DNA of 42,675 nucleotides from an uncultured Pseudomonadales bacterium. Its GTDB lineage: Bacteria > Pseudomonadota > Gammaproteobacteria > Pseudomonadales > UBA7434. Position numbers and translations under genes: made by a program. The stretch covers positions 1-42,675 of the forward strand of contig CAJQQO010000195.1 of NCBI GenBank assembly GCA_905480475.1. The letters run 5' to 3'. Positions 35,074 through 42,675 of this stretch are shown here, one piece after another; position 1 is the first letter of the stretch; every line of letters begins with the position of its first letter. Below the pieces are notes generated by a model, which had not been told where the DNA came from, did not search any database, and saw only the letters and a program-made list of their open reading frames with translations.

Positions 35074-35627
35074 AGCTGTGTGGAGAATTATCCTGATTAA
35101 CTACGCAAAATTAAGCGAAGCTTGGTTCAGATAGTCAATGGGCGGCTTTATCGGCCATACTATTCTTACTCATAACAGGCAATTCAAAAGATCTATTAGC
35201 CTTATCATTTTTATTCAGTAAAAAAATACAGCGTACAAATTAAAAATAATCTTATTAGTAATCAACGCGATAGCGTTTAAGGGGAAGTGAGATCTCAGAC
35301 AAAACTGACAGGAACACAAATCCCTTTCCCTTGATCACATCCCTATCGACTATAAATATCAAAACCTTAAATACTTTGAAGCTAAAGGCGAGAGCAGCAC
35401 TGCTGCTTCCGAACGATGGATACGAACAGCTTCCACATATTTCTTAAATAAGCTGCGGCTATATACCGGGCATTAAGAGCGTTAACTAATACGGCAGGGA
35501 AATCTTGAGGCAGGGGGAAAATTTGTAGGCTTTAAATTTTTAATATGTGGTTATCACCGAGTATACAAAAACCTTTGTGGTCAAAAGTATACTCGGCAAA
35601 TAAACCGTACTTACTTTGTATAACTAT
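35074..35627. other. Intergenic region before the peroxiredoxin gene
   Basis: No gene is seen. The only clear elements are the stem-loop at 35557-35596, a small agcagcactgctgct dyad near 35393-35408, and a possible upstream leader for the membrane protein. I see no recognised RNA. Confidence 0.35.
35557..35596 (-). terminator. Stem-loop after the peroxiredoxin gene
   Basis: ccgagtatac (35557-35566) pairs perfectly with gtatactcgg (35587-35596) across a 20-base loop, 31 bases beyond the peroxiredoxin stop codon on the minus strand. There is no T run directly after it, so termination strength is uncertain. Confidence 0.5.
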
Positions 35628-36107
35628 TTATAGCGCTGCTAAAATCGCTTCAGCACTACTGGCTTCAATACCCGGACCCGGCTCAACATTTAATGCCGTG
35701 ATCGTACCGTTATCAACAATCATTGAATAACGCTGCGAACGCGTACCCAGACCAAAACCCGAACCATCGAGCTCAAGACCCAATGCAGACGTTAACTCAC
35801 CATTACCATCGGCAAGCATCAATAGCTCTTCAGCATTTTGGTTATCGCCCCAAGCGCCCATAACAAATGCGTCGTTAACCGACAGACACACAATAGTATC
35901 GACACCCTTGGCTTTAATTTTATCGGCGTTAACGACAAAGCCAGGTAAATGAGTGACCGAGCAACCCGGCGTAAACGCGCCCGGCACTGCAAACATAACC
36001 ACTTTTTTACCGTTAAAAATTGAATCAGTTGTAATATCTTCGGGACCTTTTTCACCCATTACTTTTAGGGTGCATGAAGGAATTTTATCGCCTTGTTGAA
36101 TTGCCAT
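35628..36107 (-). CDS. Peroxiredoxin, Prx5 family
   Basis: 159 residues from ATG 36107, which has CAGGAT upstream; an ATG 24 bases earlier lacks support. It is a thiol peroxidase that reduces hydrogen peroxide and organic hydroperoxides. VPGAFTPGCSVTHLPGF has the peroxidatic Cys49 in the PxxxTxxC motif. Cys12 and Cys74 are the only others, so the resolving thiol may be one of these or an external thiol such as glutaredoxin. DAFVMGAWGDNQ and LGTRSQRYSMIVDNG are Prx5-type motifs. It is likely a single-gene unit with the stem-loop at 35557-35596 behind it. Confidence 0.94.
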   Translation of the reverse strand: MAIQQGDKIPSCTLKVMGEKGPEDITTDSIFNGKKVVMFAVPGAFTPGCSVTHLPGFVVNADKIKAKGVDTIVCLSVNDAFVMGAWGDNQNAEELLMLADGNGELTSALGLELDGSGFGLGTRSQRYSMIVDNGTITALNVEPGPGIEASSAEAILAAL

Positions 36108-36274
36108 GATTTTTATCCTGTGGATTGACATAGGTTGGAGAAGCTTTCTCGGCCAGCAATTCTACCGCAAAGATTTTAGCTTTGCCGCCGTTTTAGCTGC
36201 GGATTGCTCGGTTTTTTAACCAATTATAATAAAAGGTAATTTACATTACGGGCCAGATCATATGAATGGATCAT

Positions 36275-37702
36275 TCATAACAATAAATAACAGACGCTGG
36301 CGATAATAACTGCACCCAGTATATTTAGCACCAGCCCAGTGCATATCATATCCGTGGAGCGAATATGGCCGCTGCCAAATACAATGGCATTCGGCGCAGT
36401 CGCTACCGGCAACATAAAGGCGCAGCTGGCGCTTAAGGTTGCTGGAATCATAAGCAGCATAGGGTCAAGGCCCGCACCAATGGCCGCCGCCGCCAATATT
36501 GGCAACAGCAAAATGGTAGTCGCCATATTGCTGGTCGACTCGGTCATCATGCTGACTGCCAAACACAGCACTAACATCATAAAGAATACCGGCAGTATCG
36601 ACAGCGCCGCAAAGGTATCACCCAATGCGGTACTTAAACCAGAAACGGCAAAAGCCTTGGCAATACAAATGCCTCCGGCAAACAGTAATAAAATGCCCCA
36701 CGGAATCTGCACCGCCTGCTCCCATTGCAGTAAGCGCCCGCCTTTACCATTAGGGATCACAAACAGTGCTATCGCGCCCAGTAGCGCCACCGCAGCATCG
36801 TTAGCTTGCGGTACATTAAGCAATCCGCTCCAGCCACCAAAAGGTTCGCTACGCGTTATCCAAGCCAAGGCGGTGCAGGCAAATACAATTAACACCCGCT
36901 TCTCGGCTGGCTGCCATTGACCCGCAGAAGGCAATTCCAATGGCTTACCCTGACCCTTATTCACCTGACGGGTTAGCCACCAAGCAATAACCGGTATAAA
37001 AACAATAACCACTGGTACGGCAATCTTCATCCACTCGACAAAGCCTATCGTCTTGCCCGTGACCTCGGTATACACCTGCATAAACACCAGATTAGGCGGC
37101 GTACCAATCGGCGTACCCATACCACCAACATTAGCGGCATAGGCAATACCCAGCATCATTGCCAAAGGCAGGCGGGGATTCTCACTTTTTTCTAGAATCG
37201 CAAGAGCAATAGGTAAAAGCATAAGTGTCGTTGCGGTATTGGAGATCCACATACTTAATACGGCGCTCGCCAACATAAAGCCAATCACCACACTGCGATC
37301 GCTTGCTCCTCCGGCAACGCTACGGCAAGCATTGACCATATAAATAGCCAAACGGCGATGCGTACCGGTTGATTCCATTCCGCGCGACAACATAAAGCCG
37401 CCAAGCATAAGAATAATTAGCGGACTGCCATAAGACGCAGCAACCTGCGAGGAATCAAGCACGCCAAATATTGGGAATAGCGATAACGGAATTAACGAAG
37501 TCACCGGAATCGGCACCGGCTCAGTAACCCACCAGAGAATACACCAGAGAGTGATAGCCGCAGTGATAGCGGCGGCTGTTCCCAGCGTATCAGGCAACAG
37601 TAGAAACAATAAGACCGCAGCGAGCGGCCCCATAATTAATTTAATCGTTACAGCTTTATTTTCGTTAGCAGAACCATTAACAGCAAGATCCGAAATACTC
37701 AC
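36275..37702 (-). CDS. SLC13/DASS family sodium:dicarboxylate-type symporter
   Basis: 475 residues from GTG 37702, chosen because AGGGGAATTA gives it a very good ribosome-binding site; an upstream TTG adds eight residues. The protein is hydrophobic throughout, with about 11 spans. The SLC13/VcINDY signatures are both present: the substrate/sodium loops SNTATT (in the first half) and TSNMATT in the second, plus ATAPNAIVFGSG near the end. It probably imports C4-dicarboxylates or related anions with sodium across the inner membrane. Sulfate or phosphate transport cannot be excluded. Neighbours do not name the substrate. Confidence 0.93.
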   Translation of the reverse strand: MSISDLAVNGSANENKAVTIKLIMGPLAAVLLFLLLPDTLGTAAAITAAITLWCILWWVTEPVPIPVTSLIPLSLFPIFGVLDSSQVAASYGSPLIILMLGGFMLSRGMESTGTHRRLAIYMVNACRSVAGGASDRSVVIGFMLASAVLSMWISNTATTLMLLPIALAILEKSENPRLPLAMMLGIAYAANVGGMGTPIGTPPNLVFMQVYTEVTGKTIGFVEWMKIAVPVVIVFIPVIAWWLTRQVNKGQGKPLELPSAGQWQPAEKRVLIVFACTALAWITRSEPFGGWSGLLNVPQANDAAVALLGAIALFVIPNGKGGRLLQWEQAVQIPWGILLLFAGGICIAKAFAVSGLSTALGDTFAALSILPVFFMMLVLCLAVSMMTESTSNMATTILLLPILAAAAIGAGLDPMLLMIPATLSASCAFMLPVATAPNAIVFGSGHIRSTDMICTGLVLNILGAVIIASVCYLLL

Positions 37703-37842
37703 TAATTCCCCTAGACTCCCTAACAAATAGTCTATTTAACAGATAGCCACTTCAACCAATCGCCTATTTAATTATTAAGCGCTTAGACAATTATCATTTT
37801 ACGCAATAGGCGTATTGATTGAAGAAAAGCAGCCAGAAAAAT

Positions 37843-38997
37843 TTATTCTACCCCATAACCCACCGGTGCGAGCAAAATTCTCTCACCGGTAAATGAGCCA
37901 ATATACAATGTCTCGCCGACCCTTAATGCCGCAGTACCCGCGCCATAGAACTTGCCATCAGCACGGAACAATAACTTTTTCGAAAAATCATTGGCGTCGA
38001 TTTCTACAATATCAAATTCAGCAGGACAATTACCGCTACCATCGCTAAGGCATCCGGCCATATCCAAGAAGTTAAAATCGTGGGTGGCCACCAATAATTT
38101 GCCGGGATTCAATGTATCCCAGTTAGTATTATCAGCGCTGCGAATATCGATTTCATGAACAATTTCCTTGCTAGCGAGATCGAGTATACGTAATTTATCC
38201 TCGCCATAAATATTGATAAACACACGATTAATGTTTTTATCGGCAACGACACCATTAGGCATTACACCCTCAGTATTCGCGACTGGCGTTAAACCGCTCT
38301 GCAAATCCCACTGCCATAAAAAACCGGTATCGCGACCCAGAAAATAATCGAGCATACCCAGCATTCCCCCATCGCGGGACATCATCCGTGTAGTCACAAA
38401 ACCATTATCAAGTGCAGCAACATCATTAAAAGAGCTATCGTCCCTCGCCTCAACACAGCCACGCCAAATTAGCTGCCATTCGGCACTATCGTTTTTTAAC
38501 AACTCAAACATCTCGATCGCTTCACGGCCACCATGATTCACCACCAGCAACTGCCAACGACCACCGGGTCGCTGCGATAAATCGATACCATGCGGCGAAA
38601 AATATTCTGGCTCTGTACAACTGGTATCACCCCATATCGCATTATTTCCACGTAAATCATTACTACTTTGCGAAGAATACAATTCGGTTCGGCTATGATC
38701 GGCCAGATGTAAAATAGATAGCTTTCCTTCGTTCTCACCCATATGGCCATACTCGCTAACCAAAATACCCTTGCCGTCGGGTAATAGCGCTAAGTCTTCA
38801 GGAGATTGAAAGCCACAGATTGGCGTTAAGCCATCAAAGGGCGCGCACAGATCCTGATCGCTAGCCATATCATTACCGCCACACGCTGATAGCTGAAGCA
38901 GCAGCGCTGACATTAGCGGCAGTAGTAATCTGGATAGCCGCTTGTTAGCAAACTTGTTAACCAAAAAGCCCAAAGCATCTGTCATTTTTTGCCCCAT
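37843..38997 (-). CDS. Paraoxonase/arylesterase-like beta-propeller lipoprotein
   Basis: 384 residues. LLLPLMSALLLQLSACGG is a lipoprotein signal with Cys39 lipidated. The rest follows a six-bladed propeller of the SMP-30/paraoxonase clan. SPHGIDL (134-140) corresponds to the PON catalytic-region His, LLVVNHGG and the following acidic EMFEL match the PON VVNHP-type block, and SFNDVAALDNGFVTT and PNGVVADKNINRVFINIYGEDKL match two more PON motifs, where Asn and Asp ligate calcium. It may hydrolyse lactones or aryl esters in the periplasm. This is inference; similarity to PON is by motif, not by calculation. An alternative start four codons in (38985) is possible. Confidence 0.82.
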   Translation of the reverse strand: MGQKMTDALGFLVNKFANKRLSRLLLPLMSALLLQLSACGGNDMASDQDLCAPFDGLTPICGFQSPEDLALLPDGKGILVSEYGHMGENEGKLSILHLADHSRTELYSSQSSNDLRGNNAIWGDTSCTEPEYFSPHGIDLSQRPGGRWQLLVVNHGGREAIEMFELLKNDSAEWQLIWRGCVEARDDSSFNDVAALDNGFVTTRMMSRDGGMLGMLDYFLGRDTGFLWQWDLQSGLTPVANTEGVMPNGVVADKNINRVFINIYGEDKLRILDLASKEIVHEIDIRSADNTNWDTLNPGKLLVATHDFNFLDMAGCLSDGSGNCPAEFDIVEIDANDFSKKLLFRADGKFYGAGTAALRVGETLYIGSFTGERILLAPVGYGVE

Positions 38998-39303
38998 AAT
39001 CTCTAGTTGTTTTTATTGCGATTTTAGATGCTAACGCCACTGAGCTATTAACACACTAGCTGCAAAGAATAGTAACCGGTATTTAACCTAAGCTGACTCA
39101 ATGTATCAATATCTAACAGCAATTTGCGTGGTATGATTTGCATCTATTTTGAACGATGGCTTAATATCGCCTCAAAGCGAAAACGGTCTGTTCATTTTGT
39201 AGAGGCAAAAGCTGCCTGTTCATTTGATCAAAGTCTGCATTCAATCAACGTCTGCATTCCAGCAAAGTAAATAGACTCAGCTCCCGGAATAAGATATCAA
39301 ACC
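38998..39303. other. Divergent region before moaA
   Basis: This 306-base region between the paraoxonase-like gene and moaA has no gene. A 10-base direct repeat (ctgttcattt at 39188-39197 and 39216-39225) and a 17-base tandem repeat (39227-39260) are present. I did not find a molybdenum-cofactor riboswitch fold. Confidence 0.4.
39227..39260 (+). repeat. Tandem 17-base repeat upstream of moaA
   Basis: atcaaagtctgcattca (39227-39243) is followed directly by atcaacgtctgcattcc (39244-39260); 15 of 17 bases agree. It lies about 45 bases before the moaA ATG and may be in the leader. Confidence 0.75.
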
Positions 39304-40311
39304 ATGACCGCAAGATTAATCGACAATTTTGGTCGCCAGATTACCTACGCAAGACTGTCGGTAACCGATCGCTGTGATTTTCGTTGTGTGTATTGCATGG
39401 CCGAGGAAATGACCTTTCTCCCCAAAAACGACATTCTTTCCTTAGAAGAGTTACTGCAAGTCGGCACCGCTTTAGTCAATGCAGGTATTAGCAAAATTCG
39501 TTTGACTGGCGGCGAACCGCTTATCCGCAATAATGTTATGTGGCTAGTAGAGCAACTCAGCCAGCTTGACGGCTTAGAAGAGCTTACGCTAACAACCAAT
39601 GGCTCGCAGCTGGTTAAGTATGCCGATCAGTTAAGACGCTTTGGCGTTAAGCGGGTCAATATCAGTATTGACTCATTGCAAGCCGATAAATTTAAAGACA
39701 TTACACGTACCGGAAAATTACAAGCGGTACTCGATGGTATTGACGCAGCAATAGATGCCGGCTTTGAGCAAATCAAATTAAACAGCGTGATCTTAAAAAA
39801 TCGCAACGACGACGAAATTCTTGCATTGGTTAAATATGCCAGTGATAAAAATATTGATATTGCGTTTATTGAAGAAATGCCGCTAGGTGATATTGTTGAA
39901 CATGACCGGCTGTTGGCTTTTTGCTCCAGCGATGAAATCCGACAAATCATTGATAAGGAATTTGGTTTACAAGCCAGCGATAAAAAAACCAACGGCCCAT
40001 CAAAATACTTTACTCTTAACAGTAATGCCAATAAAAACAGCAAAACCCATGTTGGTTTTATATCCCCTCATAGCAATAACTTTTGCAGCGAGTGCAATCG
40101 CATACGCGTGACTGTAGAAGGTCGTCTATTACTGTGCTTGGGCAATGAGCATTCAATTGATTTAAGAGCGCTTATTCGTGATCAAAATGCAGATATTACC
40201 CAGCTAACTGAAGCCATAGATAAAAGTATGGCTATCAAACCCGAGCGACACTACTTTGATTTATCCGAGCAACCACAAATTGTTCGCTTTATGAATATGA
40301 CTGGCGGTTAA
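39304..40311 (+). CDS. moaA: GTP 3',8-cyclase MoaA
   Basis: 335 residues. Radical-SAM enzyme that, with MoaC, turns GTP into the molybdenum cofactor precursor cPMP. CDFRCVYC (Cys24, Cys28, Cys31) binds the SAM cluster, and RLTGGEPLIR is the SAM ribose motif. NFCSECNRIRVTVEGRLLLCLG near the C-terminus holds the second 4Fe-4S cluster that binds GTP. The protein ends in MTGG, the catalytically important GG tail. moaC and other moa genes are not in the window, so the cofactor set is split on the chromosome. The ATG is supported by family alignment. Confidence 0.95.
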   Translation: MTARLIDNFGRQITYARLSVTDRCDFRCVYCMAEEMTFLPKNDILSLEELLQVGTALVNAGISKIRLTGGEPLIRNNVMWLVEQLSQLDGLEELTLTTNGSQLVKYADQLRRFGVKRVNISIDSLQADKFKDITRTGKLQAVLDGIDAAIDAGFEQIKLNSVILKNRNDDEILALVKYASDKNIDIAFIEEMPLGDIVEHDRLLAFCSSDEIRQIIDKEFGLQASDKKTNGPSKYFTLNSNANKNSKTHVGFISPHSNNFCSECNRIRVTVEGRLLLCLGNEHSIDLRALIRDQNADITQLTEAIDKSMAIKPERHYFDLSEQPQIVRFMNMTGG

Positions 40312-40357
40312 AATAATACCCACTAGCGAAGATAAAAATTTATTGCATAACTTAACT

Positions 40358-40855
40358 ATGCCCGAAGCAGAAAGCATACAAAACATTATTCACACGCTGT
40401 CGCTAGAGCCGCATATCGAAGGTGGTTATTTTCGGCGCACTTATGCTGCAGAGCCAGAGAACGGCAAATTTTTTGCCTCATCGATTTATTATTTATTAAC
40501 TGCGCAATCGCCAGTAGGTCATTTGCATCGCAACCGTAGCGATATTATTCACTACTTTCACTCGGGCCAAAGCTTTCGCTATACCTTAATCGATACGCAA
40601 GGGTATTTATCGACGGTAACACTCGGCAACAATATCGATCAGGGTGAAACACCGCAGCTATTAGTCAAAGGCGGATACTGGAAAGCCAGTGAGCTGTTAA
40701 TCGATCAAACAGATCCCGAGCAATACGGATTAATATCGGAAGCAGTTGTGCCCGGCTTTAATTATCAGGATATGCAAATTGCCACTAGCCATGATTTATT
40801 AACGCTCTGGCCGCAACACCAAAATACACTACAACATTTAATTAAAAAGGCTTAG
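40358..40855 (+). CDS. DUF985-type cupin
   Basis: 165 residues from ATG 40358; a TTG at 40343 is less likely. The N-terminal LEPHIEGGYFRRTY, then SSIYYLLTAQSPVGHLHRNRSDIIHYFHSG (the cupin metal/His block), SFRYTLID and VKGGYWKASEL, are typical of the DUF985/cupin_5 family, and AVVPGFNYQDMQIA closes the domain. The family folds as a double-stranded beta-helix, and its biochemical role is not defined. The gene follows moaA by 46 bases and precedes the LLM oxidoreductase by 24, so a short operon is likely. Confidence 0.85.
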   Translation: MPEAESIQNIIHTLSLEPHIEGGYFRRTYAAEPENGKFFASSIYYLLTAQSPVGHLHRNRSDIIHYFHSGQSFRYTLIDTQGYLSTVTLGNNIDQGETPQLLVKGGYWKASELLIDQTDPEQYGLISEAVVPGFNYQDMQIATSHDLLTLWPQHQNTLQHLIKKA

Positions 40856-40879
40856 CTAAAAAGCAAAAAGGATAAAGTT

Positions 40880-41926
40880 ATGACATCAACAACCCGCCAT
40901 CCGGAACTTAGCTGCTACTTATTACCCGGACACACTGCAACGCCAGCTGACGCAATTGAAGAAGCCAAACAGGCAGAAGCCTTAGGCTTAGGCAAGGTTT
41001 GGCTATCAGAGCGCTTTGATGTAAAAGATGCTGGGGTAATTTGCTCGGCAGCACTAACAGTAACCAAGTCAATTAAAGTAGCCACGGCAGCTACCAATAT
41101 TCATACCCGACATCCGATGGTATTAGCTACCATGTGTAGCTCATTGCATTATTTATCTGGCGGCCGTTTTGAGCTTGGACTCGCGCGCGGCGTAAACATC
41201 CGCAACGATTTAATGGGTTTAAAAAAGGTAAGCAACCAACAGCTGGTTGAAGGTATCGATATATTACGTAAGCTTTGGGCTGGCGAAAAAATTATGGGCC
41301 ATAACGGCACCATGGGTAACTTACCCTATTTAAGTATGGGTGATTGGTTAGATGCAAAAATCCCCATTCACTTTGTTGGCTTTGGTGCAAAAAGTTTACG
41401 CTTTGCTGGCGAGCATTTCGATGGCGCGCATCTGCATACCTTTATTAGTGACCAAGGTTTGCGTAGAGCTAAATCGCTAATACAAGAAGGCGAAGCCAAA
41501 GCGGGCCGCGAAGCTAACAGCGTAAAAGTCTGGTCGATTATTGCCACCTCGCTCAACCCCAGCCGTGAAGATTTTTTGCGGAAGATGGTGGCGCGTATGG
41601 CGACCTATATGCAAGCGCCGGGTTATGCCGAGATGCTGATTGATTTAAATGGTTGGGATATGGAAGTGCTTGAAACGTTTCGCGCCAACCCGATAGTCAG
41701 CTCAATGCCCGGTGGTATTGATAGTGTTGCAACGCTGGAGCAGTTAGAAGAAATAAGCCCACTGATTCCAGACGAATGGTTACCCGCAGCGACCGGTAGC
41801 GCAGAAGAATGTGCCAAGGCATGGCAAAACCAATTAGACAATGGCGCTGATGGTATTGTTATTCACGGCTCCACGCCTGAAGAGTTTGCGCCGATTGTTA
41901 AGGCTTATGAGAAAATGAAGGGGTAG
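40880..41926 (+). CDS. LLM-class flavin-dependent oxidoreductase
   Basis: 348 residues, luciferase-like monooxygenase superfamily of F420- or FMN-dependent TIM-barrel enzymes. EEAKQAEALGLGKVWLSERFDVKDAG, ATAATNIHTRHPMVLATMCSSLHYLSGGRFELGLARGV and FVGFGAKSLRFAGEHFDGAHLH cover the barrel and cofactor-binding regions, and the C-terminal LDNGADGIVIHG completes it. The motifs do not separate F420 from FMN use, and the organism's ability to make F420 is unknown. AAGGA is well placed before the ATG. It is the last gene of the moaA-DUF985-LLM run. Confidence 0.88.
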   Translation: MTSTTRHPELSCYLLPGHTATPADAIEEAKQAEALGLGKVWLSERFDVKDAGVICSAALTVTKSIKVATAATNIHTRHPMVLATMCSSLHYLSGGRFELGLARGVNIRNDLMGLKKVSNQQLVEGIDILRKLWAGEKIMGHNGTMGNLPYLSMGDWLDAKIPIHFVGFGAKSLRFAGEHFDGAHLHTFISDQGLRRAKSLIQEGEAKAGREANSVKVWSIIATSLNPSREDFLRKMVARMATYMQAPGYAEMLIDLNGWDMEVLETFRANPIVSSMPGGIDSVATLEQLEEISPLIPDEWLPAATGSAEECAKAWQNQLDNGADGIVIHGSTPEEFAPIVKAYEKMKG

Positions 41927-41978
41927 CGGCAACGCTATAGAACGAAGTACGTGTTTTTTGGCGGTCTTGTTCAACTTC

Positions 41979-42512
41979 TTACGCATTCGGGATATTAACC
42001 AACAGGTCTGTGACGCCTATATTTACGCCTGCCTGATTGAGCAGCGTAGATATTTGGCCACGATGGTGCGTTTGATGGTTGAATAAATGCTGAACCAAAT
42101 GCCCAAGATTCTTTGTAAACAACTCACCTTTAGTATTGCTGTATGACAACGACGAGGAAACTGCTTCATCCCCTAGCTCAATAACAAAGTCTTTGATTGC
42201 GCTATCCATTTTCGTTCTAGCACCTAACTGAAACTCAAAATCATCATATAAAATAATGTCGAGAGACTTTGGAATTTCCAGACTACGCACATAATCAAGT
42301 GATTTAAATTGTGATGGGTGATTAGAAAATCGTTTGAGCCAGATCGTATCACCAACAAGAATATGATTTAACGTCCCGATGATCGAACCGAAGAAAGCGC
42401 CGCGATTCTCGGCCAACGCCAAAGGACTTAATTGAGATGCAGCCCTATATAAACTTACATTCATCCACTGATTGTAATCTGCCATAAGTTCAAAATTTGA
42501 TTTCAGCGACAT
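41979..42512 (-). CDS. DinB family protein
   Basis: 177 residues, DinB/YfiT four-helix metalloprotein. TLNHILVGDTIW carries the first metal ligand His50, and HLFNHQTHHRGQIS gives His146 and His150, the HxxxH pair. The N-terminal FELMADYNQWMN is also typical. Members include maleylpyruvate isomerases, bacillithiol transferases and mycothiol-dependent enzymes, but most are uncharacterised; here function is unknown. GAGGAG precedes the ATG. It converges with the LLM oxidoreductase gene across a 52-base gap. Confidence 0.9.
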   Translation of the reverse strand: MSLKSNFELMADYNQWMNVSLYRAASQLSPLALAENRGAFFGSIIGTLNHILVGDTIWLKRFSNHPSQFKSLDYVRSLEIPKSLDIILYDDFEFQLGARTKMDSAIKDFVIELGDEAVSSSLSYSNTKGELFTKNLGHLVQHLFNHQTHHRGQISTLLNQAGVNIGVTDLLVNIPNA

Positions 42513-42675
42513 AACTTCTCCTCTATATTACGCCAAGCTATCAGATCAAAAAGCTGTAGTTAGCAACTATATTCTATGATTATAACGACCGTCTTGTTAA
42601 GCGAATGTTACCCAGCCCATTGAATGGCTATACTTTATTAACATACCGGTACACATGATTACGATCACAAACCTT

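Noticed and set aside
36339-36920. Plus-strand 193-residue frame inside the SLC13 gene
   Set aside because: It is antisense to conserved transporter segments (SNTATT region), a shadow of the hydrophobic coding strand.

Overview
The window looks like the chromosome of a Gammaproteobacterium, probably marine and near the Cellvibrionales / Spongiibacteraceae-type groups; that placement is inference from gene content and order. The best evidence is the block ygfB-pepP-ubiH-ubiI facing TIGR02449-zapA-6S RNA-ygfA, followed by rpiA and a tkt-epd-pgk cluster. This order is known from Enterobacteria, Pseudomonas and Shewanella. I found no tRNA, rRNA, CRISPR array, transposase, integrase or phage gene.

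Layout. 1-7200: mostly lipid and redox genes: a partial SDR, an LCAD-like acyl-CoA dehydrogenase, a second SDR, a nitronate monooxygenase-like enzyme, a lipocalin lipoprotein with a DoxX-like membrane protein, an FkbM methyltransferase coupled to an ABM-domain protein, and a glutathione S-transferase. 7241-16236: a long minus-strand run ygfB-pepP-ubiH-ubiI-yfbR-PQQ dehydrogenase-gcvH. gcvH is the only glycine-cleavage gene here; yfbR and the PQQ enzyme lie where gcvT usually sits. 16237-18531: divergent promoters, the ZapB-like and ZapA genes, 6S RNA and 5-formyl-THF cyclo-ligase. 18532-23122: rpiA, a CYP124/125-like P450 and a beta-helix lipoprotein. 23218-30720: folE, a serine hydrolase and the sugar-phosphate genes pgk, epd and tkt, divergent from a class I fructose-bisphosphate aldolase. 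30937-33747: rapA. 33737-34474: a PEP-CTERM-like surface protein gene split by an in-frame TAG. 34672-42512: membrane protein, peroxiredoxin, SLC13/DASS transporter, paraoxonase-like lipoprotein, moaA, DUF985 cupin, LLM-class flavin oxidoreductase and a DinB-family protein.

How they work together. Central carbon flow (Tkt, RpiA, Pgk, Epd/GAPDH-like, Fba) is well represented. UbiH and UbiI make ubiquinone, which can receive electrons from the acyl-CoA dehydrogenase route and perhaps from the PQQ-haem dehydrogenase. The acyl-CoA dehydrogenase, SDRs, P450 and LLM oxidoreductase fit an organism that degrades lipids, branched chains or steroids, but no complete pathway is present.

I see no complete unknown multi-gene system. 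The most unusual points are: the lysine-rich tail on PepP next to an acidic YgfB; the TAG-interrupted PEP-CTERM gene; the orphan gcvH; the 19-bp perfect hairpin at 5223-5265; the triplicated T-rich repeat after 6S RNA; and palindromes in the tkt/fba divergent region. Where several starts were possible I chose by ribosome-binding site and family alignment, and each entry says so.
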